A model generated the notes under the pieces. The model saw nothing but the letters and a program-made list of their open reading frames with translations, was not told the DNA's origin and did not search any database. Made by a program: the position numbers and the translations under genes. 49,361 bases of DNA, taken from a bacterium (GTDB lineage Bacteria; Actinomycetota; Acidimicrobiia; Acidimicrobiales; CATQHL01). Shown piece after piece: positions 27,668 to 39,604 of this stretch (position 1 is its first letter; the number at the start of each line of letters is the position of its first letter). The stretch is from NCBI GenBank assembly GCA_026708055.1, contig JAPOVS010000042.1, forward strand, positions 1 through 49,361, in the 5' to 3' direction.

Positions 27668-29062
27668 CTACTCGCCGCGGCGCCAGACGTCCAGGGCGGC
27701 CCGCATGGAGGGCTCCAGCCAGGCGTCGAAGCGCCGGCGCGCCCCCGCCACGCTGTCGCGGAAGTTCACCTGGAACGGCTCGCTGGACACCACCCGATGG
27801 TCGTAGATCTGCCCGCCCCGCTTGCGGTAGAAAATCAACACCCCGGCCACGACGCCGCGGAACGACTGCCCCACGGCGTGGAACGACAGCAGGATCTCCG
27901 AGCGGCCGTTGGGGGTTTCCAGCCCGATGCGGTTCCAGGCGCTGAAGTTGCGCAGGTTGGCGAAGTAGCCCTCGCGGCGCACGCCGTCGATGACCTGCTT
28001 GCGGTGCCAGTTGCGGCGCTCGGGATGGTCGGGGGGCGAGTAGTCGGCGAAGGCCCGGCGCTCGCCGCTGCCGTCGTCGAGGGCCTCGATGAGGTCGGAC
28101 TCGATGCCCGCGATCCGCGCCTTGGCGTGCCAGAAGACCTCGGTGGCGACGTTCATGGCTTCCGCGAAGTTGCGCCGGAGCCTCGACGCGCCCGCCCGGA
28201 ACTGATCCGAGATGACCGAGATCACGCCCGTGAGGTCGTCGGGCTCGCTGGACACCCGGCCGAGCGCGCTGACCCCCTGCAGGAAACTGCGGCGCTGGGA
28301 GGTGGCCACGATCCGGCGCAGCGCCGCCAGCCCGTCGGAGTGGGCCACCGCGCAGGCGTCGGAGTAGGCGTTGCGGTCCTCCCGCCGCACCGTGAGCGGG
28401 AAGAGATCGGCCGCCATGAGGCTGTAGGAGGCGGCCGCCCGCGCCACCCGGTCGCTCAGGTTGCCGAATGGCCGCAGGCGCCCGAGGGCGTGCACCAACC
28501 AGGCCGCCACGAGTTCCGGCGCCGGCTCGTGACCCGGCGGCGGGATGGCGTCGATGATCTGTTGCAGCTTCTCGGCGGAGGAGTCGTCGTCAGCGGCGGC
28601 GGGCCGCTCGTCGACGGCGTCGTATCGCTCCAGCTCGCGCAGGCGCCCGTGCAGCTCGACGAGCAGCTCCAGATCCAGCGGCGTCCGGGCGTCCTCCTCG
28701 TCATCCAGCCGATCCAGCAGCCACAGCACCACGTCCCGCAGCAGCGACAGGATCTCCACCTCCCACTGCTCCATGTCGGCGCCCGCCGCGTCCCGCCCGG
28801 CGGCGTCGAAGCCGTTGATCGCCAGGCGGAGGGCGAGGCCCCGGTCCACGTCCACGAGCCGCTCGGCGAGGGCAACGTCCAGCGCCCACTCGCGGGCCAG
28901 CCGCGCCTCGACCGCCGTCAGCCCGTCGGGGTTCTCGTCGAGGCACAGGTCGCGGACGTCCGCCCACGCTTCAGCAATCGCGGCGCACTCGCCGCTCGGA
29001 GCATCCCACTCGATCGCCGCCGGATCCCCCAGGAAACCGTTGGCCGCTTGGCCATTGTTCAT
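27668..29062 (-). CDS. Fic-fold protein with ruined catalytic motif (pseudo-Fic)
   Basis: 464-residue protein. Residues ~172-255 line up with a Fic domain: IPPPGHEPAPELVAAWLVHAL, then LRPFGNLSDRVARAAASYSL, then RREDRNAYSDACAVAHSDGL. Canonical HPFxDGNGRxxR reads RPFGNLSDRVAR here (residues 197-208): catalytic His is Arg197, and the Asn and Gly of the anion hole are Ser and Asp, while the two Arg remain. So AMP transfer is not expected. The N-terminal 170 residues are acidic and helical; the C-terminal 200 residues are unrecognised. ATG 29062 lies ~45 bases after a TATAAT box. Confidence 0.65.
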   Translation of the reverse strand: MNNGQAANGFLGDPAAIEWDAPSGECAAIAEAWADVRDLCLDENPDGLTAVEARLAREWALDVALAERLVDVDRGLALRLAINGFDAAGRDAAGADMEQWEVEILSLLRDVVLWLLDRLDDEEDARTPLDLELLVELHGRLRELERYDAVDERPAAADDDSSAEKLQQIIDAIPPPGHEPAPELVAAWLVHALGRLRPFGNLSDRVARAAASYSLMAADLFPLTVRREDRNAYSDACAVAHSDGLAALRRIVATSQRRSFLQGVSALGRVSSEPDDLTGVISVISDQFRAGASRLRRNFAEAMNVATEVFWHAKARIAGIESDLIEALDDGSGERRAFADYSPPDHPERRNWHRKQVIDGVRREGYFANLRNFSAWNRIGLETPNGRSEILLSFHAVGQSFRGVVAGVLIFYRKRGGQIYDHRVVSSEPFQVNFRDSVAGARRRFDAWLEPSMRAALDVWRRGE

Positions 29063-29333
29063 CGACGTCTCTTCAGCTTACCGCACACGACAGAACTGTT
29101 GTATTCTGCATATTATATTCTTGCAGTTCTATGGGCCTCGACAATGTAACAGATTCTGCGGGGCCGAATGAATCGACATTTTGACCTACAGCGACCCCGA
29201 GTATCACCTGCCGGCGCTTGCACGGGTGCTGAAATGGGCATGGATGCGGAACCGGGCCGCGGATCGGGCCGAGCCGGCTCCAAGGACCGCCGGTCCCGCG
29301 CCGGCACGAGACCGCTGAAGTGAGAACCCACCC
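29063..29333. promoter_or_regulatory. AT-rich divergent promoter region with inverted repeat
   Basis: Intergenic region between the pseudo-Fic gene and the topoisomerase pair. A perfect TATAAT on the minus strand (29117-29112) fits the pseudo-Fic gene. Arms AGAACTG (29092-29098) and CAGTTCT (29124-29130) flank that box, with 25 bases between, suggesting an operator. A matching -35 element at standard spacing was not found. Confidence 0.45.
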
Positions 29334-31807
<2,474 letters not shown>

Positions 31808-31811
<4 letters not shown>

Positions 31812-34042
31812 GGATGCCGGCGCGACCCGACGCCCCGCGGCTGTTCGATCCTGTGAGCGCCGTGGGCGCCGAGACCCCCGACGTGCCGGAGGCCGCCCCG
31901 CCCGAGGCCGGCAGCGCGACGACCCGCGGCAACAGCTCGCCGGCCACCGCCGGCGACTCGCCGCGCCCCGAGCGGCCTGATTCGAGCGCCGGCCGGGAGA
32001 CCGACTCGGGGGCCGACGCCGGGCACTACGAGGCCGACTCCATCCAGACCCTGGAGGGCCTGGAGGCGGTCCGCAAGCGGCCCGGCATGTACATCGGGGG
32101 CACCGGCAGCGACGGGCTCATGCACCTGGTGTGGGAGCTGATCGACAACGGCGTCGACGAGGCGGCCGCCGGCCACGCCCGCCGCATCGACGTGACCTTC
32201 GGCGGTGACGGCTCGGTCACCGTGCGGGACGACGGCCGCGGCATCCCGGTGGGCAATCCCCCCGGCCGGGACGTCTCGGCCGTGGAGGTGGTGTTCTCGG
32301 AGCTGCACGCGGGCGGCAAGTTCGGCAGCGGCACCAACGGATCCGCCTACGGCGCCAGCGGCGGGCTGCACGGGGTGGGGGCCTCGGTGGTCAACGCCCT
32401 GTCGGAGCGCATGCGCGTCGAGGTGGGGCGGGACGGCCACATCTGGCGGTTGGACTTCAGCGAGCGGCTCGCCGGCCGGCGCGACGGCGACGGCTTCACG
32501 CCCCGCCACGACCTGCAGCGGCTGAAGCCCACGCGCCGCACGTTCACCCAGGTGCGCTTCTGGCCCGACTGGGAACTCTTCGACACCGAGGCCTCCTTCG
32601 ACTACGCCGCCACCTGCGAGCGGGTGCGGCTCATGTGCCATCTGGTGCCGGGCCTGCGGGTGACGGTCGACGACCGCCGCCGGGGCGCCGCCGGCGAGCC
32701 CTTCGATTTCCGCTCCGAGAAGGGTCTGGGAGGGCTGGTGGCCGAACTGGCCGGCGAGGCCGGTGACGCGGTCACCCGCATCATCGAAGTCTCCGGCTCG
32801 GGCAGCTTCGAGGAGAAGGTGCCGGTGGACGGCAGCCTCACGACCGTCGAGCGGGAGTGCTCGGTGTCGGCCGCGCTGCAGTGGACCGACGGCTACCGCA
32901 GCAACGTGGCCAGCTTCGTGAACACCATCCCCACGCCCGCCGGCGGCACGCACCTGGCCGGCTTCGAGCGGGCGCTCACCCGGGCGGTGAACGACGTGCT
33001 GCTGGACGGCTCCAAGAAGCTGGCTCGCTCCGGGGAACGCGCCGGTCGCGAGGAGGCGCAGGAGGGGCTGGTGGCCGCCCTGCAGGTGGTGGTGCCCGAG
33101 CCGCAGTTCCGGGGCCAGACCAAGCAGGAACTGGGCACGCCGCCGGTGCAGTCCATCGTCTACGAGGCCGTCAAGTCGGCGCTGACGGAGTGGTTCACCA
33201 GCGAGGGGCCGCGCAGCAACGTCACCGCCCTGCGGGCCAAGATCAGCGACGCCGTGGAGGCCAAGGCAGCCTCCCGGCAGATGCAGGCCGACCGCCGCAA
33301 GGCCTCGGCGCTGGGCTCGACGGGTCTGCCCGACAAGCTGGCCGACTGCCGGGTGCACGGGCCCGGCAGCGAGTTGGTCATCGTGGAGGGCGAGTCGGCG
33401 GCCGGGCCGGCCAAGGCGGGGCGCAACGCCCACAACGTCGCCATCCTGCCGCTGCGGGGCAAGCTCGTGAACGCCGCCAAGGCCTCGCTGCGCCAGGTGC
33501 TGGAGAACGCCGAGGCGCAGGCCCTGTTCCGCTCGGTCGGCGCGGGGGTGGGCACCGACTTCGACTCGGCGGCGGCCCGCTACGGCCGCATCGTGATCCT
33601 GTGCGACGCCGACGTGGACGGCAGCCACATCCGCTGCCTGCTGCTGACGCTGATCCACGCCTACATGCGGCCGCTGCTGACCGAGGGCCGGGTGTACGCC
33701 GCGCAACCGCCGCTGTACACCACCCGGGTCGGCAAGGAGACCCACCGGGCCTTCAGCGACGCCGAGCGAGACGCCATCGGCGCCCGGCTGGCCAAGGGAC
33801 GCCGCGGCGGGCTCGAGTCGATCCGCTGGCAGCGCTTCAAGGGGCTCGGCGAGATGAACACCGACGAGCTAGCGCACTGCGCCCTGGACCCGGCCACCCG
33901 CACGCTGCGGCGCATCACCGTGGCCGACGCCGCCGAGGCCCGCAAGCTGCTGGAGGTGCTGATGGGCTCCGACGTGGCGCAGCGCCGCGACTACATCGGC
34001 CGCCACAGCAGCCTGGTGGACCCCGCCACGCTGGACATCTGA
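31808..34042 (+). CDS. type IIA topoisomerase subunit B (ParE/GyrB-like)
   Basis: 744-residue ATPase subunit. An unusual ~75-residue Pro/Ser/Ala-rich tail precedes the GHKL domain (VRKRPGMYIGG, WELIDNGVDEAAAG with catalytic Glu110, GASGGLHGVGASVVNALS). The transducer is followed by a TOPRIM domain with VEGESAAGPAKAGRN where most relatives have EGDSAGGSAKxGRD; CDADVDGSHIRCLLLTL is intact, as is the C-terminal QRFKGLGEMN. GTG 31808 overlaps the A subunit stop; ATG 31814, two codons later, is an equally possible start. Confidence 0.88.
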
Positions 34043-34094
34043 GCGGCCCGCGGCCCGACGGCCCGGCCGCCGCCGGCAATACCCTGCAGGCCCG

Positions 34095-36824
34095 ATGACC
34101 TTTCCGGGACCCGAGGCACTGGGGCGGGGGCTGGTGGTGGCCGCCGGCACGGATCTCGGGGCCGAACTGGCTGTCGCCCGGGGCTGGGAGCGGGTGCGGG
34201 TCGACGGGTCGCTCCTGGCCGACGGGCCGGGCGGCGGCGGGCGGCTGGCCGACACCACCGAGCGACTGCACAGGGCCTGGGCCGGGCGGCAGCGGGTGCT
34301 GGTGGAGCTGTATCTCCCGACGGAGCAGCTCGCGCAGCTGCGGCAACCGGAGGTCGTCGAGCGCGCCGTGTACCTGCTCGGCGCCGAGTTCACGCTGCTG
34401 CGCGAGCGGCTGCAATTCCTGCTGTGGCGCAACAACTACGACGCCCGTAACGGCGAGCCGGTGTGGTGGTGGGCCCGCAAGGCCGCCGGCCTGGGTGCTC
34501 GGCCGAGCGGGCGGGCCGACGTGGTGCTGGGCGACGGCAGCGAGGCGTGGGTTGACGGCGGGCCTCGCCAACCGCTGGACCTTCTGGGCGAGCCCGGCCG
34601 ACCAGACCGGGTGGCGGTGCACGCCGAGTCGGTGGAGTTGGGCCGTCTGGCGCGCCAGCCCCCGCCGCGCGGCACCACCGGCGACGGCACGTTGCTGGCT
34701 CCCGACCAGCGGGCCGCGGTGGAGCACCCGCGGGGACCGGTGCGCGTGGTGGCGCCGGCGGGCTCGGGCAAGACCCGCACGCTGAACGCCCGGCTGCTGC
34801 ACCTCGTGGACGACCGGGGGGTCGAGCCGTCGCTGGTCACCGCCGTGGCCTACAACAACCGGGCAGCGGCGGAGATGCGGGAGCGGCTGCAGCGCCCGGA
34901 CCTGCAGATCCGCACGATCCACTCGCTGGGCTGGCGGATAGTTCGGGATTCGCGGCCCGACGTGACGCTGCTGGGCGAGCGGGAGGTGCGGGGGCGCCTG
35001 CAGCGAATCCTGCCGCACACCCGGCGAGCCGGTAAGGACGTCCTCGGCCCGTACGTCGAGGCGCTGGCCGACGTGCGCATCGCACTGCGACACCCCGAGC
35101 GGGTGGAGGCCGAACGAAACGACGTGCCGGGCTTCGCCGGCATCTTCGAGAACTACCGGGCCGGGCTGGCCGAGCGGGACGAGTGCGACTTCGACGAGCA
35201 GGTCTACGAGGCCATCCGGCTGCTGCTGGCCGACCCCGAGTTGCGGGCCCGCTGGCAGAAGCGCTGCCGGCACCTCCTAGTGGACGAGTTCCAGGACCTG
35301 ACGCCCGCCTACCTGCTGCTGCTGCGACTGCTGGCCTCGCCCGGGTTGAACGTGTTCGGCGTGGGCGACGACGACCAGACCATCTACGGCTACGCCGGCG
35401 CTGACCCGCGGTTCCTACTGGAGTACGAGCGGCTGTTCCCGGGCGCGGGCAGCGCGGCCCTGGAGGTCTCCTACCGCTGCCCACCCGAGGTCGTGACCGC
35501 CGTCGGGCACCTGCTGCTGAACAACCGGCATCGCTTGCCCAAGACGGTGCGCGCCGTCCCGACAGAGCACGCCGACCCGGTCGCCACCGATGCCGCCAGT
35601 GCCTTCAGGGTCATGCGGATCCCCGACGAGGCGCTGGCGGCGGCGGCCGCCGGGATCGTGACCGGCTGGCGGGACGAGGGTGTGCCGGATGGGGGCATCG
35701 TCGTGCTGGGGCGGGTCAACTCGATGCTGCTGCCGGCGCTGGCGGCGCTCGACGAGGCCGGCGTGGGCACACGTTGCCTGCTCGAGACCTCCTTGCTGCA
35801 CCGCAGCCTGGTACGGGCCGCGCTGGCGTGGATGCGCCTGGCGCTGCGGCCCGACTCGATGGATTCCCGCGACCTCACCGAGGCGGCTCGGCGGCCCGGC
35901 CGGAAGATCAACCAGGTGTCGCGGGAACTCCTGGAAGGAGCCTGGGACCTGTCCCTGGAGCGGCTCGCCACGCTCGGCGCCCGCCTGAACGAGCGGCAGC
36001 GGGAGTCCTGGAACGGTTTCGTGGCCGACGTCGAGGCCGGGGCCCGCCTCGTCGCCGGCGGCTGCGACTCGCGCCGGCTCGTGGAATTCCTCATGCAGCA
36101 AGTCGGGCTGGGGCGGGCCGCCGGCTCGCTGGACTCGGGACGCACCCGGCCCGACCGGGCGACGCACGCCGACGATCTGCTGGCGCTGCGCCGGGTCGCC
36201 GCCGTCTACAGCAGCCCCGCGGGGTTCCACGGGCAACTCACGGGACTGTTGCGGGGCACCTCAGAGGTGGGCGACGGCGTCCTCCTCACCAGCATCCATC
36301 GGGTCAAGGGCCTGGAATGGGACCGGGTGCTCTTGTTCGCCGCCGACGAGACGCTGATGCCGCACCAGTTGGCCGTCGACATCGAGGAGGAGCGCCGGGT
36401 GCTGCACGTGGCGGTCACCCGCGCCAGCAACCAGGTCGTGGTGCTGGCCGACGAGAGCCGGCCGTCCCGCTTCCTGGACGAGTTGGAGGGCCGCCCGCCG
36501 CAGCGGCGGCCCGAGCGCAAGGGATCCGTCCCGAACGCCCGGACGTCGAAACGCCCGGCAGCCGCCAGGCCAGCAGCGCCCACCGACGAAGCGCCTTACG
36601 ACGAGGCGCTGTTCGAGTCGCTTCGCCAGTGGCGCCTGGAGGAAGCCCGCCGGCAGGACGTGCGAGCGTTCCACGTCTTCAGCAACCGCGTGCTCCGGAA
36701 CATCACCCGCGCCGCCCCCGCAACGACGGCCGACCTGGCTGGCGTGTCCGGGGTCGGCCCATCCAAGCTGGCCGCTTACGGCGACGCGGTCCTGGACGTC
36801 GTCAGCCACCACGACGGTTCCTGA
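34095..36824 (+). CDS. UvrD/PcrA-like superfamily 1 DNA helicase with HRDC-like end
   Basis: 909-residue 3'-5' helicase. Motifs in order: APDQRAAV (Q-like), VAPAGSGKT at 219-227 (I), LLVDEFQDL (II), VGDDDQTIYGYAGAD (III), VSYRCPPEV (IV), SIHRVKGLEWDRV (V) and VLHVAVTRAS (VI). The last ~75 residues (FHVFSNRVLRNITRAAPA, VSGVGPSKLAAYG) resemble an HRDC domain as in UvrD2. Residues 1-200 are an extension with no motif I know (WWWARKAAGLGARPSGRAD is conserved-looking). Follows the topoisomerase genes by 52 bases; may share a transcript. Confidence 0.88.
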   Translation: MTFPGPEALGRGLVVAAGTDLGAELAVARGWERVRVDGSLLADGPGGGGRLADTTERLHRAWAGRQRVLVELYLPTEQLAQLRQPEVVERAVYLLGAEFTLLRERLQFLLWRNNYDARNGEPVWWWARKAAGLGARPSGRADVVLGDGSEAWVDGGPRQPLDLLGEPGRPDRVAVHAESVELGRLARQPPPRGTTGDGTLLAPDQRAAVEHPRGPVRVVAPAGSGKTRTLNARLLHLVDDRGVEPSLVTAVAYNNRAAAEMRERLQRPDLQIRTIHSLGWRIVRDSRPDVTLLGEREVRGRLQRILPHTRRAGKDVLGPYVEALADVRIALRHPERVEAERNDVPGFAGIFENYRAGLAERDECDFDEQVYEAIRLLLADPELRARWQKRCRHLLVDEFQDLTPAYLLLLRLLASPGLNVFGVGDDDQTIYGYAGADPRFLLEYERLFPGAGSAALEVSYRCPPEVVTAVGHLLLNNRHRLPKTVRAVPTEHADPVATDAASAFRVMRIPDEALAAAAAGIVTGWRDEGVPDGGIVVLGRVNSMLLPALAALDEAGVGTRCLLETSLLHRSLVRAALAWMRLALRPDSMDSRDLTEAARRPGRKINQVSRELLEGAWDLSLERLATLGARLNERQRESWNGFVADVEAGARLVAGGCDSRRLVEFLMQQVGLGRAAGSLDSGRTRPDRATHADDLLALRRVAAVYSSPAGFHGQLTGLLRGTSEVGDGVLLTSIHRVKGLEWDRVLLFAADETLMPHQLAVDIEEERRVLHVAVTRASNQVVVLADESRPSRFLDELEGRPPQRRPERKGSVPNARTSKRPAAARPAAPTDEAPYDEALFESLRQWRLEEARRQDVRAFHVFSNRVLRNITRAAPATTADLAGVSGVGPSKLAAYGDAVLDVVSHHDGS

Positions 36825-36931
36825 GGCTTCAGCCAGTCCCGGCTGCGGTCATCGATCGCTCGGGGGGCGCAGAGCTCTCGTCTTCGGTACACCCGCATGG
36901 TTTGTCCCGGTAGTCGGCGTAGCGTCAGGGC

Positions 36932-37429
36932 ATGGCTCTCAGTGACGAACTCGTGAACAGGCTGACCTGGAAGATCCCGAATGCGCTGGCGCTGATCGGG
37001 TCCCGGGCCGGCGAGGAACGCAACGGCATGACGGCGAGCTGGATCAGCCAGCTGTCCATGGAGCCGGTGCTGATCGGCGTGGCGGTCGAGAACACCGCCG
37101 TGACGCACCGCCTCATCACAGACGGCGGGTCGTTCACCGTGAACCTCTGGGACGCCGAGCAGACCCGGGTGTTCGTGAAGTTCTCCAAGCCCGCCGCCTA
37201 CGCCGACGGCACGCTCAACGGGCGGCCGGTGACCGAGGCCGCCACCGGGGCCCCGGTGTTCGCCGAGGCGATCGCCTGGCTGGACTGCGAGGTGCGCCAC
37301 TCGCTGGACCTGGGCACCCACACGCTGTTCATCGGTGAACTGGTCGACGGCGGCATCAACGACGACGAGCCCCGGGCGGCCGCCATGAGCGACACCCGCA
37401 TGAAGTACGGCGGCGTCAAGCGCCACTAG
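36932..37429 (+). CDS. flavin reductase-like FMN-binding protein
   Basis: 165-residue split-barrel flavoprotein of the flavin reductase domain family. RNGMTASWISQLSMEPVLIGVAV is the FMN-binding strand-loop, and FTVNLWDAEQTRVFVKFS and GTHTLFIGELVDGG complete the family pattern. It probably binds FMN and acts as a reductase or oxygenase partner; no oxygenase partner lies beside it. Weak ribosome site (CAGGGC) before ATG 36932. Confidence 0.82.
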   Translation: MALSDELVNRLTWKIPNALALIGSRAGEERNGMTASWISQLSMEPVLIGVAVENTAVTHRLITDGGSFTVNLWDAEQTRVFVKFSKPAAYADGTLNGRPVTEAATGAPVFAEAIAWLDCEVRHSLDLGTHTLFIGELVDGGINDDEPRAAAMSDTRMKYGGVKRH

Positions 37430-37461
37430 AGCAGGGCCACGAGAGCAGGGGATATGCCGCT

Positions 37462-37494
37462 GCAATTAAGATTTCGGCCCGAATTCTTAATTGC
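37462..37494. repeat. 33-bp near-perfect palindrome, AT-rich arms
   Basis: Outer arms GCAATTAAGA and TCTTAATTGC are perfect 10-mers, and TTCGG/CCGAA continue the pairing inward. Only one symmetric mismatch and a one-base centre break it. It lies between two plus-strand genes in a locally AT-rich spacer and lacks a T-run, so it may be an operator or transcript hairpin rather than a classical terminator. Confidence 0.75.
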
Positions 37495-37656
37495 CATCGA
37501 TCCAATTGAGGAAAACTGAACGAGCAGGTGCGTCGCGGACCGCTCTAGGCGCCACACAGGCCCGACCGAAGCGCTTTCCAGGCGGATAGGAATCCATGTC
37601 CGGGGGTCGCGCCGGCACTCCCCGCGGACTGCTCGGGACTCTCCTAGCGTTGGGGC

Positions 37657-38154
37657 GTGGCCGATGCGGTTCTGCAGCAGCTCGACGCCCTGGGGCTCGC
37701 ATACGAGGTGGTGCCCTGCGATCCCGACCTGGCCGACACGGCCAACTTCTGCGCGGCGTACGGCTACGCCCCGGAGGACTCCGCCAACGCCATCGTGGTG
37801 ATCGGCAAGTCGAACCCGCCCAGCTACGTGATGTGCCTGGTGCTGTCCTCGACCCGGCTGGACGTGAACCGCGTGGTGCGAAAGCGCATGGGTGTGCGGC
37901 GGGCCTCGTTCGCCTCGGCGGAACAGACCAAGGAACTCACCGGGATGGAGATCGGCGGGGTCACCGTGTTCGGGTCCACCACCGACCTGCCCCTGTGGGT
38001 GGACGCCCGGGTCATGGAGCGCCCGGAGGTCATCATCGGCGGCGGCGGCCGGGACCGCAAGCTGCTGGTGCCACCCGCCACGATCGCCGGCCATCCCGAC
38101 GTGACCGTCGTGGAGGACCTGGCGATGCCGATCCCAGTGGAGCCGGCCGGATAG
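37657..38154 (+). CDS. YbaK/EbsC-type aminoacyl-tRNA deacylase domain protein
   Basis: 165-residue single-domain protein of the YbaK/ProX family, which hydrolyses mischarged tRNA (for example Cys- or Ala-tRNA). Family features are VVIGKSNPPSYVMCLVLSST with the central Lys, KRMGVRRASFASAEQTKELTGMEIGGVTVFG, and the GGGGRDRKLLVPP end. Substrate specificity cannot be read from the sequence. The GTG start at 37657 has no strong ribosome site. It lies downstream of the 33-bp palindrome and could be controlled by it. Confidence 0.85.
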   Translation: MADAVLQQLDALGLAYEVVPCDPDLADTANFCAAYGYAPEDSANAIVVIGKSNPPSYVMCLVLSSTRLDVNRVVRKRMGVRRASFASAEQTKELTGMEIGGVTVFGSTTDLPLWVDARVMERPEVIIGGGGRDRKLLVPPATIAGHPDVTVVEDLAMPIPVEPAG

Positions 38155-38156
38155 GT

Positions 38157-38174
38157 CCGGCCCGGCCCGGCCGG
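38157..38174. terminator. GC hairpin between convergent genes
   Basis: CCGGCC (38157-38162) and GGCCGG (38169-38174) pair around a 6-base loop, between the YbaK stop and the stop of the convergent small gene. No T-run, so a weak bidirectional terminator at best. Confidence 0.4.
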
Positions 38175-38179
38175 CGTTG

Positions 38180-38608
38180 TCAGTAGTCCGAGGGGAACAG
38201 CACCGTGGTCTGCGAACGGACGCCCTCGGAGTCCTCGGCCTCGGTAATGATCCAGAGTCGCTCGTCGGCGATGACCTCCCGCAACCGAGTCAGTTGCGGG
38301 CCGGAGTCGGGCTCGGCGCCGGCACCCTGACGGACCTTCTGGGGAATCAGGTAGCTCGACAGGACTCTGGCGCCGGTCACCAGCGCCAGGTCGTTGGCCT
38401 CGGCATCATGGCTGCCGAGGTCGCCCCAGTCGCCACTCTGATGGCGCCGCAGGCAGGACATCACGAATGCCCGACCGGCCGCGTGGCCCATCAGTTGCCT
38501 GTCGACGGCCCGCGTGGCGACCAGGTGCCCGAGCGGCACGCGCAACTGCCGCTCTGCACCGGCGGGGCCGCGTCTTCCCGGCACGTTGGCATTGATCTGA
38601 GCCGGCAC
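38180..38608 (-). CDS. conserved hypothetical protein, SGDWGDL motif
   Basis: 142-residue small soluble protein. The motifs RRHQSGDWGDLGSHDAEAND and RLWIITEAED, ending in TTVLFPSDY, match a small family common on bacterial mobile elements and sometimes mislabelled as a restriction-methylase subunit; no methylase motif is present. GTG 38608 has GGGAG at 5 bases, which decides the start over the longer frame to 38737. Function unknown. Confidence 0.6.
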   Translation of the reverse strand: MPAQINANVPGRRGPAGAERQLRVPLGHLVATRAVDRQLMGHAAGRAFVMSCLRRHQSGDWGDLGSHDAEANDLALVTGARVLSSYLIPQKVRQGAGAEPDSGPQLTRLREVIADERLWIITEAEDSEGVRSQTTVLFPSDY

Positions 38609-38767
38609 GGCTTCTCCCTTTCTCAGGCCGCGATCCACTGTCCGGATCCGGCACGGCGTCGGGGGAAGCCGCCGAGACTCTATACAGCTTTTAGAACAAT
38701 GACATATTATTTCTTTGCTTCTGCTGTCGAGCGCCAAGTCGGCGGTTCAGCCGGCTGGGCGAGTCGG

Positions 38768-39508
38768 CTAGACCCAGATGTGCATCGGGTAGCCGGTCTC
38801 GTCGTGCTCGCCGGCGCCCAGACATTCGGCCTCGCCCGCGACGATGCGGCGGGCGGTCCAGGCTGCTGCGGCGGCGTCGAGGAGGTCGTCGAGGCCTGGC
38901 TCGGAAGGCCCGGGCAGAGGTGTACCCAGGGACGCCTCGGCGATGTTTCCGAACGCGCCCGCCAGCACCGCTGCCCTCGCCTGGAGGCCGGCGAGCTTGT
39001 GCTTGGAGGAAGCCATCGGTGCCCCGGCCAGACGCACGAAGCTGCTCTCGGGGTGCACCTCCGCGGCCCGGGGCCGCGCCTCAGGAGTGAAGTCCTCCGG
39101 CGCCAACGTCGTCCGCAGTTCGCGGATCTTGGGCATCAGGGCGAAGGTCTGGGCGGAGAGGCCCCGGCCGGTCTGCCGGCGTGAGCGCAGGTTGGCCTCG
39201 GCGTGGTCGGTAGCGTCGCGTGTGCACAGCGGCGGCGTCCAGAACAGCGACGAGCGCCGTGCCTCCAGCAGCTCGCGGGCCGCGATGTCGGCCGTGCGCC
39301 GCTCGGCGCCCGGCAGCCCGACCGGCATGTCGAACCCCACGACCAGCAGATCGCGGGCCCTGGCCTCGGCCCACAACTCCCCGAGCACGGGCCACGCGGA
39401 GAACTCCACAGTCGATCCGTCGGCGACCGCCGTCACCGCCATCACCCAGCCGCCCCGCCCCCCGTCGACGCCCGCCACGAGACTCGTTGCCATGGTCTCC
39501 GATGGCAC
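38768..39508 (-). CDS. DUF429 domain-containing protein
   Basis: 246-residue protein with the DUF429 opening VAGVDGGRGGWVMAVT, then VVGFDMPVGLPGAERRTADIAARE, RSSLFWTPP and AAEVHPESSF, which match this predicted RNase H-fold nuclease-like family of unknown function. GTG 39508 follows GGGAGGAG; ATG 39493, five codons later, has only a very close GGAG and is the alternative. No partner gene is obvious. Confidence 0.8.
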   Translation of the reverse strand: MPSETMATSLVAGVDGGRGGWVMAVTAVADGSTVEFSAWPVLGELWAEARARDLLVVGFDMPVGLPGAERRTADIAARELLEARRSSLFWTPPLCTRDATDHAEANLRSRRQTGRGLSAQTFALMPKIRELRTTLAPEDFTPEARPRAAEVHPESSFVRLAGAPMASSKHKLAGLQARAAVLAGAFGNIAEASLGTPLPGPSEPGLDDLLDAAAAAWTARRIVAGEAECLGAGEHDETGYPMHIWV

Positions 39509-39604
39509 GCGCAGGGCTCCTCCCGTGAGTCGCTGACGGCGACATATCCTTCCAGCCCGCACGACGCCGCGATGGCGGGGTGAGCAACCGGCGGGAGCAG
39601 GGCA

